DNA from: Peptococcaceae bacterium
GTDB taxonomy: Bacteria > Bacillota > Desulfotomaculia > Desulfotomaculales > JACDOK01
Assembly (NCBI GenBank): GCA_017656185.1
Contig: JACDOK010000001.1
Coordinates: forward strand, 128,205 to 192,204
Direction: 5' to 3'
Length of the DNA stretch: 64,000 nucleotides
Part shown: piece after piece, positions 30,981 to 42,106 of the stretch
How positions within the stretch are numbered: position 1 is the stretch's first letter
Layout: every line of letters starts with the position of its first letter
Position numbers and translations under genes: made by a program
Notes under the pieces: model-generated
Seen by the model: the letters and a program-made list of their open reading frames with translations, nothing else
Database searches by the model: none
What the model was told of the DNA's origin: nothing

Positions 30981-31021
30981 GGTTCATCCTCCTATGTGCT
31001 GCTTGGTTCACTAATAGTATG

Positions 31022-31027
31022 ATTATA
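31022..31027 (-). promoter_or_regulatory. Candidate -10 element of the his operon
   Basis: TATAAT on the minus strand about 45 nt upstream of hisD. The -35 region is weak (a TTTTTTGTCG stretch without a clear TTGACA at correct spacing). No T-box or attenuator hairpin was recognised in this 200-nt divergent region, which also supplies the plus-strand small genes. Confidence 0.4.
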
Positions 31028-31181
31028 ATACTTTCCCCTGCGACAAAAAACCCCTTCCGTTCGTTCCCCAACACTTGAACAATAAGAGAGATTATCAGGA
31101 GGATTACAAATCATCCTCTACAGCATATTTAATGAATAATTTCTAGTGATCAGGTAATAATGGAACATTGAGGTGTTTTTT

Positions 31182-31355
31182 ATGGCTAAGGTATACAAAC
31201 TTAGCGAATTCAAAAAACAAAAAGCCGGCCGGCAGCATCAAACCACCTGGAAAAACCCCGAAAACAATAAAGAATTGTTGAATCTTGAAAAGCTGAATGA
31301 AAGCAACGCTGCATACTATTGGGATCTATTAAGCAAGGATCGGAGGAAAGAATGA
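31182..31355 (+). CDS. Small hypothetical protein, 57 aa
   Basis: Begins MAKVYKLSEFKKQKAGRQHQ. It is Lys/Asn rich and highly charged with no cysteine, signal or membrane segment. The ATG at 31182 follows GAGGTG; an upstream ATG three codons earlier lacks spacing. Not recognised. It is followed by another small gene on the same strand, so the two may be co-transcribed. Both are separated from purD by a bidirectional terminator. Confidence 0.6.
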   Translation: MAKVYKLSEFKKQKAGRQHQTTWKNPENNKELLNLEKLNESNAAYYWDLLSKDRRKE

Positions 31356-31406
31356 GATTTAACGCAGGGTTTCTTTATCCAATATTTACAGAAAGAGGTG
31401 ATTTCT

Positions 31407-31562
31407 TTGGCTGAAAGGAAAAAAGATGCCGGACAAACAAAAGGTGAACAAGAAGGTCTCGTAGAACGTGCCGTCGAGTCCGCCAAGGAAGCCCTTGATT
31501 TGAATAATTTAACCGGGGCTAAAGGCGCCGGCGCCGAAGACGAAACGCTGGAAAAGAAATAG
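31407..31562 (+). CDS. Small hypothetical acidic/basic protein, 51 aa, TTG start
   Basis: The TTG at 31407 follows GAAAGAGGTGATTTCT, a strong ribosome site. The peptide starts MAERKKDAGQTKGEQEGLVE and ends EDETLEKK. It is hydrophilic, has no cysteine or aromatic residues, and could form an amphipathic helix. A small spore-associated protein is conceivable by composition but no family was recognised. A strong terminator begins 12 bases after its stop, which supports it being a real gene. Confidence 0.6.
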   Translation: MAERKKDAGQTKGEQEGLVERAVESAKEALDLNNLTGAKGAGAEDETLEKK

Positions 31563-31574
31563 GGAAGTTCACTC

Positions 31575-31603
31575 AAACGCCCCGCTGTTTAGCGGGGCGT
31601 TTT
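31575..31603. terminator. Bidirectional intrinsic terminator
   Basis: AAACGCCCCGCT-GTTT-AGCGGGGCGTTT forms a 12-bp stem with A-run on one side and T-run on the other. It lies between the convergent small gene (plus) and purD (minus) and can end transcription from both. Confidence 0.9.
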
Positions 31604-31621
31604 ACTTACACGGCACGCAAA

Positions 31622-32896
31622 CTAAATCTTACTCCTCCGCAGTCCCTTCTGCCCAATGTCTTTGCGGTAATGCATGCCCTCGAAATTAATCCGTCCCACT
31701 GCCTCATAGGCAAGGTCAATAGCGCTTGCCAGGTCATGACCGCGCGCCGTTACGCCCAGGACCCGGCCGCCCGCCGTCACCAACCGCCCGTCTTTTACCG
31801 CCGTTCCGGCGTGAAAAACGGTCACACCCTCCGGTATATCATCAAGACCTTCGATAGGTTTACCTTTCTCATAGCTACCGGGGTATCCTTGGGAGGCCAG
31901 AACCACACAGGCCGCCGCTCCCTGTTTCCACTTTAAGTCTACCTCGTGCAGCCTTTCCTCGATAATGGCCTCACCAATTTCGACAAGGTCGGTATCCAGC
32001 AGGGTCAACAGCGGCTGCGCCTCTGGGTCGCCAAAACGCACGTTAAACTCTAGCACTTTAGGACCCTCAGAAGTTATCATCAGCCCGGCGTAAAGGATAC
32101 CTTTGTAAGTACAGCCTTCCTCCTTCAAACCCCGGATGGTAGGCTTTAAGATCTTTTCTACAACCGTGTGGTATATCTCCGGTGTGCACACTGGGGCGGG
32201 GGCATAAGCGCCCATACCCCCGGTATTAGGGCCTTTATCCCCGTCCCAAACTTGCTTGTGATCCTGGGCGGGCAAAAGGGGCAGTACCGTTTCACCGTCG
32301 GTAAAGGCTAAAACACTGGCTTCTTCTCCTTCTAACAGTTCTTCTACCACGACAGTTTTGCCGGCACCGCCAAAGCGTTTTTTAACCATAATGTCCTCGA
32401 CAGCCTGGAGAGCCGCAGTTTCGTCCTCAGCAACAACAACTCCCTTGCCGGCCGCCAACCCGTCTGCTTTTACCACACACCTTCCACCGATGCGCCTGAT
32501 GTAGTCGGCGGCATCGGAAGGATTGGAAAAACTACGATAAGCAGCGGTAGGAACACCGTGCTTGTGCATGATACCCTTGGCGAAACTCTTGCTGCCTTCC
32601 AATGCGGCAGCCCGGCGCCCCGGCCCGACGATTTTCAGTCCCTCGGTTTCAAAGGCCGTGACCCCGCCTTTCACCAGGGGTTCCTCGGGGCCTACAAAGG
32701 TAAGGTCCACCTGTTCCTGCCTGGCCAGAGCCACCAGCCCGCTCACATCCCCGGCATTAATGTCGACACAGGTAGCCAGATCGCTCATCCCCGGGTTCCC
32801 GGGTGCTGCTAAAATTTCCTTAACACGCGGGCTTTGGCTGAGTTTCCAGACCAGAGCATGCTCCCGCCCGCCACCACCGATAACCAAGACTTTCAT
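31622..32896 (-). CDS. purD: Phosphoribosylamine-glycine ligase
   Basis: ATP-grasp enzyme forming GAR from phosphoribosylamine and glycine, 424 aa. It begins MKVLVIGGGGREHALVWK, with GPEEPLVKGG, GRCVVKADGLAAGKGVVVAE and LEFNVRFGDPEAQ. The ATG at 32896 follows AGGAGG; a further ATG seven codons upstream has no ribosome site. Last gene of the purine operon, before the bidirectional terminator. Confidence 0.97.
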   Translation of the reverse strand: MKVLVIGGGGREHALVWKLSQSPRVKEILAAPGNPGMSDLATCVDINAGDVSGLVALARQEQVDLTFVGPEEPLVKGGVTAFETEGLKIVGPGRRAAALEGSKSFAKGIMHKHGVPTAAYRSFSNPSDAADYIRRIGGRCVVKADGLAAGKGVVVAEDETAALQAVEDIMVKKRFGGAGKTVVVEELLEGEEASVLAFTDGETVLPLLPAQDHKQVWDGDKGPNTGGMGAYAPAPVCTPEIYHTVVEKILKPTIRGLKEEGCTYKGILYAGLMITSEGPKVLEFNVRFGDPEAQPLLTLLDTDLVEIGEAIIEERLHEVDLKWKQGAAACVVLASQGYPGSYEKGKPIEGLDDIPEGVTVFHAGTAVKDGRLVTAGGRVLGVTARGHDLASAIDLAYEAVGRINFEGMHYRKDIGQKGLRRSKI

Positions 32897-32934
32897 CTCA
32901 GGAAGAACCTCCTGCATAAAATAGATTAAATAAA

Positions 32935-34479
32935 CTAATGTCTGAAATGCCGCTGTCCCGTAAACACCATGGCGATGCCATGCTCATTGGCCGCGGCAAT
33001 CGACTCCTCATCACGCACCGAACCGCCGGGCTGCACGATGGCAGCGATGCCGGCCTTAGCAGCTTCGTTAACAGTATCGGCAAACGGGAAGAAGGCGTCC
33101 GAAGCCAGCACGGCTCCCCGGGCCTTTTCCCCGGCCTGTTCCAAAGCAATCCTGGCCGCCCCTACGCGGTTCATCTGGCCGGCGCCCACCCCCAACAGCA
33201 TGCGGTCTTTCGTAACCACAATGGCATTGGATTTAACATGCTTTACAATTTTAAAGGCAAATGCCATCTCGGCTAACTGCTCGGCAGTGGGCTTGACACC
33301 GGTAACGATACGGTACTTACTGGAAGGTACCAGTTCCCGGTCCGCCTCCTGCACCAAAAGACCGCCGTTGACCTTACGTATATCCATCCAATCCGGGGTT
33401 AAACGAGATATCTCACCCGTGCGCAGCAGCCGCAAATTCTTCTTGGAAGTCAATACTTCCAGGGCTTCCCTGGTAAAGCCGGGAGCAATGACGGCTTCCA
33501 AAAAGATTTTGTGCATCTCCTCGGCCGTTTCACGATCTACCTCGCGATTAAGCGCTACAATACCGCCAAAGGCCGATACCGGGTCCCCTTGGTAGGCGCG
33601 CCGGTAGGCCCTGGCCAACACTTCGTCGGTAGCCGCGCCGCAGGGGTTGTTGTGCTTGATTATCACGGCTGCCGGGTCATCGAATTCACGAACCAATTCC
33701 AGGGCCGCGTTCAAGTCCAGGATATTGTTATAAGAAAGCTCTTTACCGTGCAGCTTTTGGGCATTGCCGATACAGGCCCCTCTCACCCGCAAATCACGGT
33801 AGAAGGCAGCTTTCTGGTGCGGGTTCTCCCCGTAGCGCAGGATTTGAACACGCTCGAAAGGCAGGGCTATTTCAGCGGGAAACTGCTCACGACGCGGGCT
33901 GAAGTCGGTAAGGTAGCTTGCAATGGCCGCATCGTAATGGGCAGTATGGGCAAAGGCTTCCTGAGCCAGCGTTACACGCAAATCACCGTCCAAATCACCG
34001 TTATCGCGCAAGGCCGTCAAAACCTCCGTGTAACGCGCCGGGTTTACTACAACCCCGACATATTGGTAATTCTTAGCTGCCGCCCGGATCATCGCCGGCC
34101 CGCCGATATCGATGTTTTCGATGGCCTCCGAAAGGGTAACGCCCTCCCTGGCGACCGTCTTTTTAAAGGGATACAGGTTTACGACCACCAAATCAATAGG
34201 CTTGATACCGAATTCGCGTAGCTGGTTCAGATGGTCGGGTGTCCGCAACGCCAAAATGCCGCCGTGGATCTTCGGGTGCAAAGTTTTGACACGCCCACCC
34301 AAAATCTCGGGAAAACCGGTCTCGGCAGATACTTCGGTGACAGGTACGCCACTTTCGTGCAGTGCCCTGGCCGTGCCTCCCGTACTCAGAATTTCTATGC
34401 CCAGCTCGTGCAGGCCGCGTGCAAAGGTAACTATGCCCGTCTTGTCCGATACACTAACGAGAGCTCTTTTTACCTGCAT
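32935..34479 (-). CDS. purH: AICAR transformylase/IMP cyclohydrolase
   Basis: Bifunctional enzyme for the last two steps to IMP, 514 aa. The IMP cyclohydrolase part is N-terminal ([20 protein letters not shown]) and the transformylase follows from about residue 200 ([27 protein letters not shown] with the substrate Lys-His). Start ATG at 34479 after GGAGGCGG. A repeat-bearing gap of about 240 nt separates it from purN. Confidence 0.97.
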   Translation of the reverse strand: MQVKRALVSVSDKTGIVTFARGLHELGIEILSTGGTARALHESGVPVTEVSAETGFPEILGGRVKTLHPKIHGGILALRTPDHLNQLREFGIKPIDLVVVNLYPFKKTVAREGVTLSEAIENIDIGGPAMIRAAAKNYQYVGVVVNPARYTEVLTALRDNGDLDGDLRVTLAQEAFAHTAHYDAAIASYLTDFSPRREQFPAEIALPFERVQILRYGENPHQKAAFYRDLRVRGACIGNAQKLHGKELSYNNILDLNAALELVREFDDPAAVIIKHNNPCGAATDEVLARAYRRAYQGDPVSAFGGIVALNREVDRETAEEMHKIFLEAVIAPGFTREALEVLTSKKNLRLLRTGEISRLTPDWMDIRKVNGGLLVQEADRELVPSSKYRIVTGVKPTAEQLAEMAFAFKIVKHVKSNAIVVTKDRMLLGVGAGQMNRVGAARIALEQAGEKARGAVLASDAFFPFADTVNEAAKAGIAAIVQPGGSVRDEESIAAANEHGIAMVFTGQRHFRH

Positions 34480-34722
34480 AATTCCGCCTCCGATAAAAAG
34501 AAACTGTTGGATTACGCAATAAAGTCGCAATTTATTTGGGTGATTAATAACAAAGAAAGTGCAGAATCGTGTCTAAAATAAGACCCCAGAGGAATACTTA
34601 AAGCCCTTTAATTGAATTATCCGGTTAATCCTGTTGATCCTATCTAAAACTAAGGACCCCAAAGGACTGCCCTAAAAAAATACCTATTTCTAATAATCCT
34701 GTTAATCCTGTCAAAACCCATA
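34480..34722. repeat. AATCCTGTT-type repeats between purN and purH
   Basis: Non-coding 243 nt. TTAATCCTGTTGATCCTATC near 34625 and AATCCTGTTAATCCTGTC near 34694 are short 9-nt-period repeats; related runs are found at 46071-46098 and 52113-52139. No terminator or promoter was recognised. Confidence 0.65.
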
Positions 34723-35331
34723 CTAATTAATAATTACCCGTCTTCCTTCTACCATCAAGCGCCCCTCCTGAAACAGCCTTATGGCCTCGATATAAATACG
34801 GTGTTCCTGTTCCAGGATGCGGGCCGCTAAACTCTCCTCATCATCATCCTGCTGTACCGGCACTACCGCCTGCAGGATAATCGGCCCGGTATCGACCCCT
34901 TCGTCCACAAAATGCACAGTACAGCCGGAAAAACGGACCCCGTATTCCACGGCCTGCCGCTGCGCATGCAGACCGGGGAAAGAGGGCAGCAAAGAAGGAT
35001 GGATATTCATCATCTGGTTAGGAAAAGTCTCCAGCATCACCGGTCCGACGATACGCATATACCCGGCCAAACATACCAGTTCCACTTCGTGCTGCCGCAA
35101 TATGTCAACAATAACCCTTTCATACGAGTCCTTGGAAGGGTACGCTCCCGGGTTGATAAAGAAATGCGGTATACCCGCTTTGGCCGCCCTCTGCAGGGCA
35201 TAGGCCTGCTCCTTGTCACTGATGACCACGACGACCCGGGCCTGCAGCCGCCCGTCCCGGGCAGCATCAATAATGGCCTGCAAATTGGTCCCTCTTCCCG
35301 AGGCCAAAACGCCAATTTTCAAAACACCCAT
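34723..35331 (-). CDS. purN: Phosphoribosylglycinamide formyltransferase
   Basis: Transfers a formyl group from 10-formyl-THF to GAR. It is 202 aa. It has KIGVLASGRGTNLQAIID, the catalytic NIHPSLLPSFPG (Asn-His) and GCTVHFVDEGVDTGPIILQ. The ATG at 35331 is correctly spaced from GGAGG. It precedes purH. Confidence 0.96.
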   Translation of the reverse strand: MGVLKIGVLASGRGTNLQAIIDAARDGRLQARVVVVISDKEQAYALQRAAKAGIPHFFINPGAYPSKDSYERVIVDILRQHEVELVCLAGYMRIVGPVMLETFPNQMMNIHPSLLPSFPGLHAQRQAVEYGVRFSGCTVHFVDEGVDTGPIILQAVVPVQQDDDEESLAARILEQEHRIYIEAIRLFQEGRLMVEGRRVIIN

Positions 35332-35473
35332 TTTATCCTCCATCTACATATAAAAACATCTTAGGATTCGCTCGCTTCTGTGATACGCCCAGCACCGCAA
35401 GATAGAATATCAAACCAAAATACGGGGATTTAGAAATACAAAAGGTATCACCAATATACCCCCATTTTCATCT

Positions 35474-36529
35474 TCAGCGGTACTCCACCGTACCGTTTCC
35501 CTGCACCACTTCCCCTATCACATAGGCCTGCTCGCCTTGTTCTTTAAGCGCACCCACGATTTCTTGGGCCTGCACCCGGGGAACGGCCAGCACAAAACCG
35601 ATGCCCATGTTAAAGGTCCGCAGCATTTCCTCATCCGAAATGCCGCCGATATCCTGTATTACCCGGAATACCGCCGGCACCGGCCAGGACGCCCGCCGGA
35701 GTATAGCCCCCGTTCCGGGAGGCAGCATGCGTGGAACATTGTCCGTTAATCCCCCTCCCGTAATATGGGCCATACCGTGGATCTTGAACGTGCCTAAGAG
35801 CGAGAGTACCGGTTGCACATAAATCCTGGTGGGCACCAGCAGCTCGTCACCTACCGTACGTCCCAGCTCGTGGTGGTAGTTGTCAACCTCAAAGCGGCCT
35901 ATTTCAAAAAACACCTTGCGGGCCAGCGAATAACCATTGCTGTGCAATCCGTTGGACGGTAAACCGATCAAGACATCCCCGATCTCTACCGCACACCCGT
36001 CAATTAGCCTGGACTTTTCCACCACTCCGACGGCGAAACCTGCCATATCATACTCGTCCTTATTGTAGAAACCCGGCATCTCGGCCGTTTCGCCGCCGAT
36101 CAGGGCACATCCCGCCTTCCGGCAGCCCTCGGCAATACCTTCTACAATGGCGGCTACCTTCTCAGGCGCCAAATGCCCTACCGCGAGATAGTCCAGAAAG
36201 AATAAGGGTTCCGCACCCTGCACCAGGATATCGTTGACACACATCGCTACAAGATCAATACCAACCGTGTTATGGCGCTCCATCATAAAGGCCAGGCGCA
36301 GCTTGGTACCCACACCGTCCGTACCGGCTACCAATACGGGTTCCCGGTATTTACGGGTGTTTAAAGCAAAAAGGCCGCCGAAACCTCCCAGGTCCCCAAG
36401 CACTTCGGGACGGAAAGTGCGGCGTACCGCATCGCGCATCATCTCCACAGCCCTGTTGGCTGCCGCAATATCCACACCCGATTGGGCATAAGTCAGCCCT
36501 TTAATTTTAGTATTGTCCGACTGTGTCAT
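35474..36529 (-). CDS. purM: Phosphoribosylformylglycinamidine cyclo-ligase
   Basis: AIR synthetase, 351 aa, of the PurM/PurL/HypE/SelD ATP-binding superfamily. It has [42 protein letters not shown] and [13 protein letters not shown]. The start ATG at 36529 lies after GGAGGAAGG inside the end of purF, a 23-nt overlap, so translation is probably coupled. Confidence 0.97.
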   Translation of the reverse strand: MTQSDNTKIKGLTYAQSGVDIAAANRAVEMMRDAVRRTFRPEVLGDLGGFGGLFALNTRKYREPVLVAGTDGVGTKLRLAFMMERHNTVGIDLVAMCVNDILVQGAEPLFFLDYLAVGHLAPEKVAAIVEGIAEGCRKAGCALIGGETAEMPGFYNKDEYDMAGFAVGVVEKSRLIDGCAVEIGDVLIGLPSNGLHSNGYSLARKVFFEIGRFEVDNYHHELGRTVGDELLVPTRIYVQPVLSLLGTFKIHGMAHITGGGLTDNVPRMLPPGTGAILRRASWPVPAVFRVIQDIGGISDEEMLRTFNMGIGFVLAVPRVQAQEIVGALKEQGEQAYVIGEVVQGNGTVEYR

Positions 36530-37943
36530 GAAATCCTTCCTCCAAGCTGAACTTGCCGTCCCTGGCATCAGACGGCTCTACCGGGTACCTGCCGCTGAAG
36601 CAGGCCGTGCAAAAATGGTCCCGGTAGTCACCAAATACATTCAAGAGGCCGTCCAAACTGAGGTAGTTCAGGCTGTCGGCACCGATAAACTCACGGATTT
36701 TGTCAATAGACTTCCGTGATGCGATTAATTCCTTTTCATTGGAAGTATCAATGCCATAGTAGCAGGACCGGATAATGGGCGGCGAACTCAGACACAGGTG
36801 TACTTCCTTGGCCCCCATTTTGCGCAGCATTCGTACAATCTTACCACTGGTCGTACCCCTTACCAGCGAATCATCCACCAAAACGATACGTTTGCCGTGG
36901 AGCACCTCCCTGATGGGGTTGAGTTTTAACCTTACCCCCAAGTCGCGCATTTCCTGGGAAGGCTGAATGAAAGTGCGCCCGATATAGCGGTTTTTCATCA
37001 GGCCTTCTTCCAGCGGGATACCGGCTTCTTCCGCGAATCCCTTGGCCGCGGGGATTCCTGAATCGGGCACCGGCAGCACAACATCGGCTTTCACGGCATA
37101 TTCCCGGGCAAGCTGCCGCCCCATTTCCCGCCGCACCCGGTTGACATTGAAACCGTCAAGATTACTGTCGGCGCGGGCAAAGTAGATGTATTCAAAAACA
37201 CAATGAGCCCGCTTGTTATGGGCCAAGCCCTTCCGCGACGTTATCCCGTTTTGGTCCAGGATAACGATCTCACCAGGCTCAACATCACGGACAAACTGGG
37301 CTCCTATCGTATCCAGGGCACAAGATTCGGATGCCACGACGAATTTGTTTTCACCGATCTTGCCCAGGCATAAGGGCCGGAACCCGTAGGGATCACGTAC
37401 GGCCAGCACCCGGTCTTCAGTAAGCATTACCAGGGAATAGGCTCCCTTTATGTCGATCATACATTTCATAAGCGCCTCTTCCAGGGTACTTTGACTGTAC
37501 CGGGCTATTAAATTGATAATCACTTCGCTGTCGGTAGTGGTCTGGAAAACCGCGCCGGTCGAAGAAAGCTGTTTGCGTAATTCCACGGCATTGGTGAGAT
37601 TTCCGTTGTGGGCCAACCCGATCTGCCCGCCGGCGTAATAAAACACCAGCGGTTGGGCATTGATAGGGTGACTGGCACCGGTAGTGGAATAACGCACGTG
37701 ACCAATGGCCGCCAGCCCGGCAAGGTTATCGAGCGTCCGGCTGTCGAAGACCTCCGGTACCAGGCCCATTCCCTTATGGAGATTAATCCTCCTGCCGTTC
37801 GTAACGGCAATACCGGCACTCTCCTGTCCCCGGTGCTGCAGAGCAAACAGGCCGTAATAAGTATGCCTGGCTATATCCAGACCCGGGCCGTAAATGCCGA
37901 AAATACCACAATGCTCGCGCGGTTTATCCGCAGCCCACATCAT
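36507..37943 (-). CDS. purF: Amidophosphoribosyltransferase
   Basis: First committed enzyme of purine synthesis: makes phosphoribosylamine from PRPP and glutamine. It is 478 aa. A short propeptide ([11 protein letters not shown]) precedes the N-terminal nucleophile Cys12 in [10 protein letters not shown]. The PRPP loop is [15 protein letters not shown]. Cysteines in [10 protein letters not shown] and [11 protein letters not shown] match the Bacillus-type [4Fe-4S] enzyme. Its 3' end overlaps purM. Confidence 0.97.
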   Translation of the reverse strand: MMWAADKPREHCGIFGIYGPGLDIARHTYYGLFALQHRGQESAGIAVTNGRRINLHKGMGLVPEVFDSRTLDNLAGLAAIGHVRYSTTGASHPINAQPLVFYYAGGQIGLAHNGNLTNAVELRKQLSSTGAVFQTTTDSEVIINLIARYSQSTLEEALMKCMIDIKGAYSLVMLTEDRVLAVRDPYGFRPLCLGKIGENKFVVASESCALDTIGAQFVRDVEPGEIVILDQNGITSRKGLAHNKRAHCVFEYIYFARADSNLDGFNVNRVRREMGRQLAREYAVKADVVLPVPDSGIPAAKGFAEEAGIPLEEGLMKNRYIGRTFIQPSQEMRDLGVRLKLNPIREVLHGKRIVLVDDSLVRGTTSGKIVRMLRKMGAKEVHLCLSSPPIIRSCYYGIDTSNEKELIASRKSIDKIREFIGADSLNYLSLDGLLNVFGDYRDHFCTACFSGRYPVEPSDARDGKFSLEEGFHDTVGQY

Positions 37944-37958
37944 AACTCCAACTCTCCC

Positions 37959-38663
37959 TTATCCCAACAGGCGTTGTAATACTTCGGCGTAAGCTCCTTC
38001 TACGTTACCGAGATCACGACGGAAACGGTCTTTATCCAGTTTTTCTTTGGTCTTGTGGTCCCAAAAGCGGCAGGTATCGGGAGATATCTCATCAGCCAAC
38101 AGCATCTCACCGTTATGGGTGCCGAACTCCAGTTTGTAATCAACCAGATCAATACCGCACCCTGCTAAATAATCCCGGAGGATATTATTGACCTTAAGGG
38201 CCGTATCCCTCATAAAAGCCACCTGCTCCGGTGTCGCCAGGCCCAATACTTTGATGTGGTCACTGTTTACCAGCGGGTCGTGCAGATCATCATTCTTGTA
38301 GTAAAACTCGACCACCGTCTCCGGCAGGACCTTTCCTTCCTCCAAACCCAAGCGTTTTGACAGGCTGCCTGCCGCGATGTTGCGCACTACTACTTCCAGG
38401 GGGATGATCTTTACGCCTTTCACGATCATCTCCCGGTCACTTACCAATTCCACAAAATGCGTCCGTATCCCTTTTTCTTCAAGCAATTGGAACAAATGAG
38501 CCGAAATACGGTTATTTACAACGCCTTTACCGGCGATACTGCCCTTTTTCAGTCCGTCAAAAGCAGTGGCATCATCCTTGTACTCTATCCAGTAATAACC
38601 CGGGTGATCGGTCTCGTAAATTTTCTTGGCTTTGCCCTCGTAAAGAAACCGCCCCTTCTTCAT
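37959..38663 (-). CDS. purC: SAICAR synthetase
   Basis: Ligates aspartate to CAIR with ATP. It is 234 aa. It starts with [17 protein letters not shown] and has [22 protein letters not shown] and [14 protein letters not shown], the family motifs. ATG after GGAGG. Between purB and purF, the Bacillus-like order. Confidence 0.97.
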   Translation of the reverse strand: MKKGRFLYEGKAKKIYETDHPGYYWIEYKDDATAFDGLKKGSIAGKGVVNNRISAHLFQLLEEKGIRTHFVELVSDREMIVKGVKIIPLEVVVRNIAAGSLSKRLGLEEGKVLPETVVEFYYKNDDLHDPLVNSDHIKVLGLATPEQVAFMRDTALKVNNILRDYLAGCGIDLVDYKLEFGTHNGEMLLADEISPDTCRFWDHKTKEKLDKDRFRRDLGNVEGAYAEVLQRLLG

Positions 38664-38690
38664 TGAAATGACCTCCTACTTGCGTTAAAA

Positions 38691-39983
38691 CTATAGCCCA
38701 AACCGGGCGTAAATCTTATCGACCCGCCTAGTAAAATAACTATAATCAAACAAACTGTCAAGCTCCTCGGCGCTCAAATGGGCAGCGGCCTCCCCGTCTT
38801 CGCGCAGGAGTTCCCGTAAAGGACGCCCCGTTTCCCAGGACTGCATGGCATTGCGCTGCACAATTTCATAAGCCTGTTCGCGTGACAAACCCTTGTCAAC
38901 GAGGGCCAGCAGTACACGCTGCGAAAAAACCAACCCCCGCGTGCGTTCCAGGTTGCGCCGCATATTTTCCGGGTAAACCAGCAGCCCTTCCATTACAAAG
39001 ATCATTTTATAGAGCATATAGTCCAGGACGGTGGTACTGTCCGGAATAATTACGCGTTCCACTGAGGAATGGGAAATATCGCGCTCGTGCCACAGGGCCA
39101 CGTTTTCCAGACCCACCATGGCATTGGCACGCAGCAGCCGCGCCATACCGGTGATCCGCTCGCACACAATGGGGTTGCGCTTGTGGGGCATCGCGGAAGA
39201 ACCCTTTTGCCCCTTTTTGAAGGGTTCCTCAGCCTCCCGGATATCGGTGCGCTGCAGATTGCGGATTTCCACGGCAAATTTCTCCAGCGAGCTGCCGATC
39301 ACAGCCAGCGCTGATAAAAAAGCGGCATGACGGTCGCGTTGAATGACCTGCGTGGAAACCTTGGCCGGTTTGAGCCCCAAACGCTGGCAGACATACTCTT
39401 CCACAAACGGGTCAATGCTGGAATAAGTACCCACCGGCCCGGAAATTTTCCCGACCGAAATTTCCTCGATGGCCTGCTGCAAACGCCCGATATTGCGCTC
39501 CACCTCGGCCGCCCAGAGCAGCATCTTCAGGCCGAAAGTCGTCGGTTCGGCATGGATGCCGTGCGTCCGCCCGATCATCAGGGTATGCCGGTGTTCCCCC
39601 GCCTGCTTTAACAAGACTTCATGCAGTGTCTTCAGGCGGCCCAGGATATGCTGCCCCGCTTCCTTGATGCGTACCGCCAGGGCCGTATCAAGCACATCCG
39701 AAGAGGTCAACCCCATATGGATGTATTTGGCTTCATCACCGACATACTCGGCCACACAAGTCAGAAAAGCAATGACGTCGTGGCGCGTCGTCTTTTCTAT
39801 TTCATTAATACGTTCAACCGAAAAGTTCGCCTTCTTCCGGATCACTTCCACAGCCTCGCGGGGAATCTTCCCCAGCTCGGCGAGGGCTTCGCATGCCAAG
39901 ACTTCAACATCCAACCACTTGCGGAACTTGTTTTCTTCGGACCAGATTTGTTTCATCTCCGGCAGGGTGTAACGGTCGATCAC
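38691..39983 (-). CDS. purB: Adenylosuccinate lyase
   Basis: Acts twice in purine synthesis, on SAICAR and on adenylosuccinate, each time releasing fumarate. It is 430 aa. It has GLTSSDVLDTALAVR, GRTHGIHAEPTTFG and the superfamily signature GSSAMPHKRNPI. GTG start after CGGAGG. Confidence 0.97.
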   Translation of the reverse strand: MIDRYTLPEMKQIWSEENKFRKWLDVEVLACEALAELGKIPREAVEVIRKKANFSVERINEIEKTTRHDVIAFLTCVAEYVGDEAKYIHMGLTSSDVLDTALAVRIKEAGQHILGRLKTLHEVLLKQAGEHRHTLMIGRTHGIHAEPTTFGLKMLLWAAEVERNIGRLQQAIEEISVGKISGPVGTYSSIDPFVEEYVCQRLGLKPAKVSTQVIQRDRHAAFLSALAVIGSSLEKFAVEIRNLQRTDIREAEEPFKKGQKGSSAMPHKRNPIVCERITGMARLLRANAMVGLENVALWHERDISHSSVERVIIPDSTTVLDYMLYKMIFVMEGLLVYPENMRRNLERTRGLVFSQRVLLALVDKGLSREQAYEIVQRNAMQSWETGRPLRELLREDGEAAAHLSAEELDSLFDYSYFTRRVDKIYARFGL

Positions 39984-40010
39984 AATACGAACCTCCGTTC
40001 GGATTTACTC

Positions 40011-40535
40011 TTAATTACCAAATTTCTCTTTTAGGTACCCTTCTATCCCAAGCGCATCCAATTTCTCATTCTTAGCCGCCACTTCGGACGCCATTTTTTC
40101 TTTAAAAGCGTGCAAACGCTCACGCACAGCGGCATCACCGGTAGCGATGATCTGTGCCGCCAGTATGGCCGCATTTTTGGCCCCGTTGACAGCCACTGTC
40201 GCCACAGGAACACCGGGCGGCATCTGAACCGTAGCCAACAGCGCATCCCAGCCGTGGAGCGCCCCGGCATTAACCGGCACCCCGATAACCGGCAGCACGG
40301 TATGAGCCGCCAGCACGCCGGCCAGGTGGGCCGCACCGCCGGCCCCGGCAATCAAAACCTCCAGACCGCGCCCCTCGGCTTCCCGCGCATAGGCCGCCGC
40401 CTGTTCAGGCGTGCGGTGTGCCGAAATAATCCTAACCTCATAAGAAATCTCCAAAGCATCAAGAGCCGCGGCGGCCTGCCGCATAACCGGCAGGTCGGAA
40501 TCGCTGCCCATCACAATCCCCACACGCTTCCGCAC
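40011..40535 (-). CDS. purE: N5-carboxyaminoimidazole ribonucleotide mutase
   Basis: Moves the carboxyl group in the AIR-to-CAIR conversion. It is 174 aa. It has VGIVMGSDSDLPVMRQA, IISAHRTPEQ and the GAGGAAHLAGVLAA loop. Class I PurE normally works with PurK, but purK is not beside it here; either purK lies elsewhere or the enzyme carboxylates AIR directly. GTG start after GGAGG. Confidence 0.94.
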   Translation of the reverse strand: MRKRVGIVMGSDSDLPVMRQAAAALDALEISYEVRIISAHRTPEQAAAYAREAEGRGLEVLIAGAGGAAHLAGVLAAHTVLPVIGVPVNAGALHGWDALLATVQMPPGVPVATVAVNGAKNAAILAAQIIATGDAAVRERLHAFKEKMASEVAAKNEKLDALGIEGYLKEKFGN

Positions 40536-40550
40536 TGACTTTATGCCTCC

Positions 40551-42095
40551 TTATTCCCACTCAATAGTGGCCGGGGGTTTGGAAGTTATATCATATACCA
40601 CACGGTTGACTTCTTTAATTTCATTAACAATACGGTTAGAAATACTCTCTAATACCTCGTACGGCAGGCGCACCCAGTCAGCCGTCATGCCGTCCACGCT
40701 TTCCACGGCGCGCAGGGCAATGCTGTAAGTATAGGTACGCTCATCTCCCATCACGCCGACGCTGCGCATGGAAGCAGGCAGGATGGCAAAGGACTGCCAG
40801 ATGCGATTGTACAACCCGGCCTTACGAATCTCGTCCACTACGATGGCATCGGCTTCTTTCAATATTTTCAGCCGTTCCGGTGTCACCTCGCCAATAATCC
40901 TTATGGCCAGTCCCGGCCCCGGGAAAGGCTGCCGCCAGATGATCTCATCCGGCAATCCCAGCTCTTCTCCCAGCACCCGTACCTCATCCTTGAAGAGCCA
41001 TTTCAAGGGTTCAATCAGCTTAAACTCCATATCCTCGGGCAGGCCCCCGACATTATGGTGGGACTTGATGACGGCCGCCGTAGCCGTGCCGCTCTCCACG
41101 ACGTCGGGGTACAGGGTGCCCTGTACCAGGTATTCGATATTCCCTAATTTAGCGGCTTCTTCTTCAAAAACGCGGATGAACTCCCCGCCGATGATTTTAC
41201 GTTTTTGCTCCGGGTCGACAACATTTTTCAGACGATGTAAAAAACGCTCCCTCGCGTCTACGGCAACCAGATTGATCTTGAAATTATCACGAAACACACG
41301 GCATACTTCTTCCGCCTCACCCTTGCGCAGCAGGCCGTGGTCGACAAAAACACAATGCAGCCGGTCTCCGATAGCGCGGTGCACCAGTACCGCGGCCACG
41401 GATGAGTCGACCCCCCCACTCAGGGCGCACAGGGCATGGCCATTCCCAACCTCTTCCTTAATTTGGGCGACCGTCGTTTCCAAAAAAGATTCCATCGTCC
41501 AGGTACCCGCACAATCGCAAACATCATAGAGAAAATGCTCCAGCATCTGCTTTCCACGCAGGGTGTGTACCACCTCGGGATGGAACTGTACGGCATAAAG
41601 CTTCTTCCCGCCGTGGGACATTGCCGCTACCGGCGACTGTTCGGTACGCGCCGTAACTTTAAACCCCGGGGGGGCGCTGTCAACACGGTCACCATGGCTC
41701 ATCCACACCTGCTGGCGCGGCCCCATACCGGCAAACAAAACATCGCCGGCCACCACTTCCAAGGTGGTTTTGCCATATTCACGCCGGTCGGACGGAGCCA
41801 CTACCCCACCAAGGTCCTTCGCCATTAACTGCATGCCGTAGCAGATCCCCAAAACCGGCACCCCGGCTTCATAGATGCGGGGATCACATTTTGGAGCCTC
41901 GTCAACATAAACACTGGAGGGGCCACCTGAAAAGACAATGCCCCGCGGCTGCCGGGCAATGATCTCGTCTACGGGTGTATTATACGGTAATATTTCGCAA
42001 TATACCTTACATTCCCTTATACGCCGTGCAATAAGCTGGGTATATTGTCCTCCGAAATCGAGGACGACCACCATTTCACGGGCCGGTCCCTGCAT
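40551..42095 (-). CDS. guaA: GMP synthase (glutamine-hydrolysing)
   Basis: Converts XMP to GMP. It is 514 aa. The N-terminal class I glutaminase has the nucleophile in [16 protein letters not shown] and [10 protein letters not shown]. The ATP pyrophosphatase has [12 protein letters not shown], and the C-terminal dimerisation domain ends PPATIEWE as in other GuaA proteins. ATG at 42095 after GGGGG is preferred to a TTG two codons upstream. Second gene of the operon after hpt. Confidence 0.97.
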   Translation of the reverse strand: MQGPAREMVVVLDFGGQYTQLIARRIRECKVYCEILPYNTPVDEIIARQPRGIVFSGGPSSVYVDEAPKCDPRIYEAGVPVLGICYGMQLMAKDLGGVVAPSDRREYGKTTLEVVAGDVLFAGMGPRQQVWMSHGDRVDSAPPGFKVTARTEQSPVAAMSHGGKKLYAVQFHPEVVHTLRGKQMLEHFLYDVCDCAGTWTMESFLETTVAQIKEEVGNGHALCALSGGVDSSVAAVLVHRAIGDRLHCVFVDHGLLRKGEAEEVCRVFRDNFKINLVAVDARERFLHRLKNVVDPEQKRKIIGGEFIRVFEEEAAKLGNIEYLVQGTLYPDVVESGTATAAVIKSHHNVGGLPEDMEFKLIEPLKWLFKDEVRVLGEELGLPDEIIWRQPFPGPGLAIRIIGEVTPERLKILKEADAIVVDEIRKAGLYNRIWQSFAILPASMRSVGVMGDERTYTYSIALRAVESVDGMTADWVRLPYEVLESISNRIVNEIKEVNRVVYDITSKPPATIEWE

Positions 42096-42106
42096 CGTCA
42101 AGCCCC

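Noticed and set aside
40768-41529. 253-codon plus-strand frame opposite guaA
   Set aside because: Low-complexity Ser/Arg/Pro-rich shadow of guaA with no family motif.
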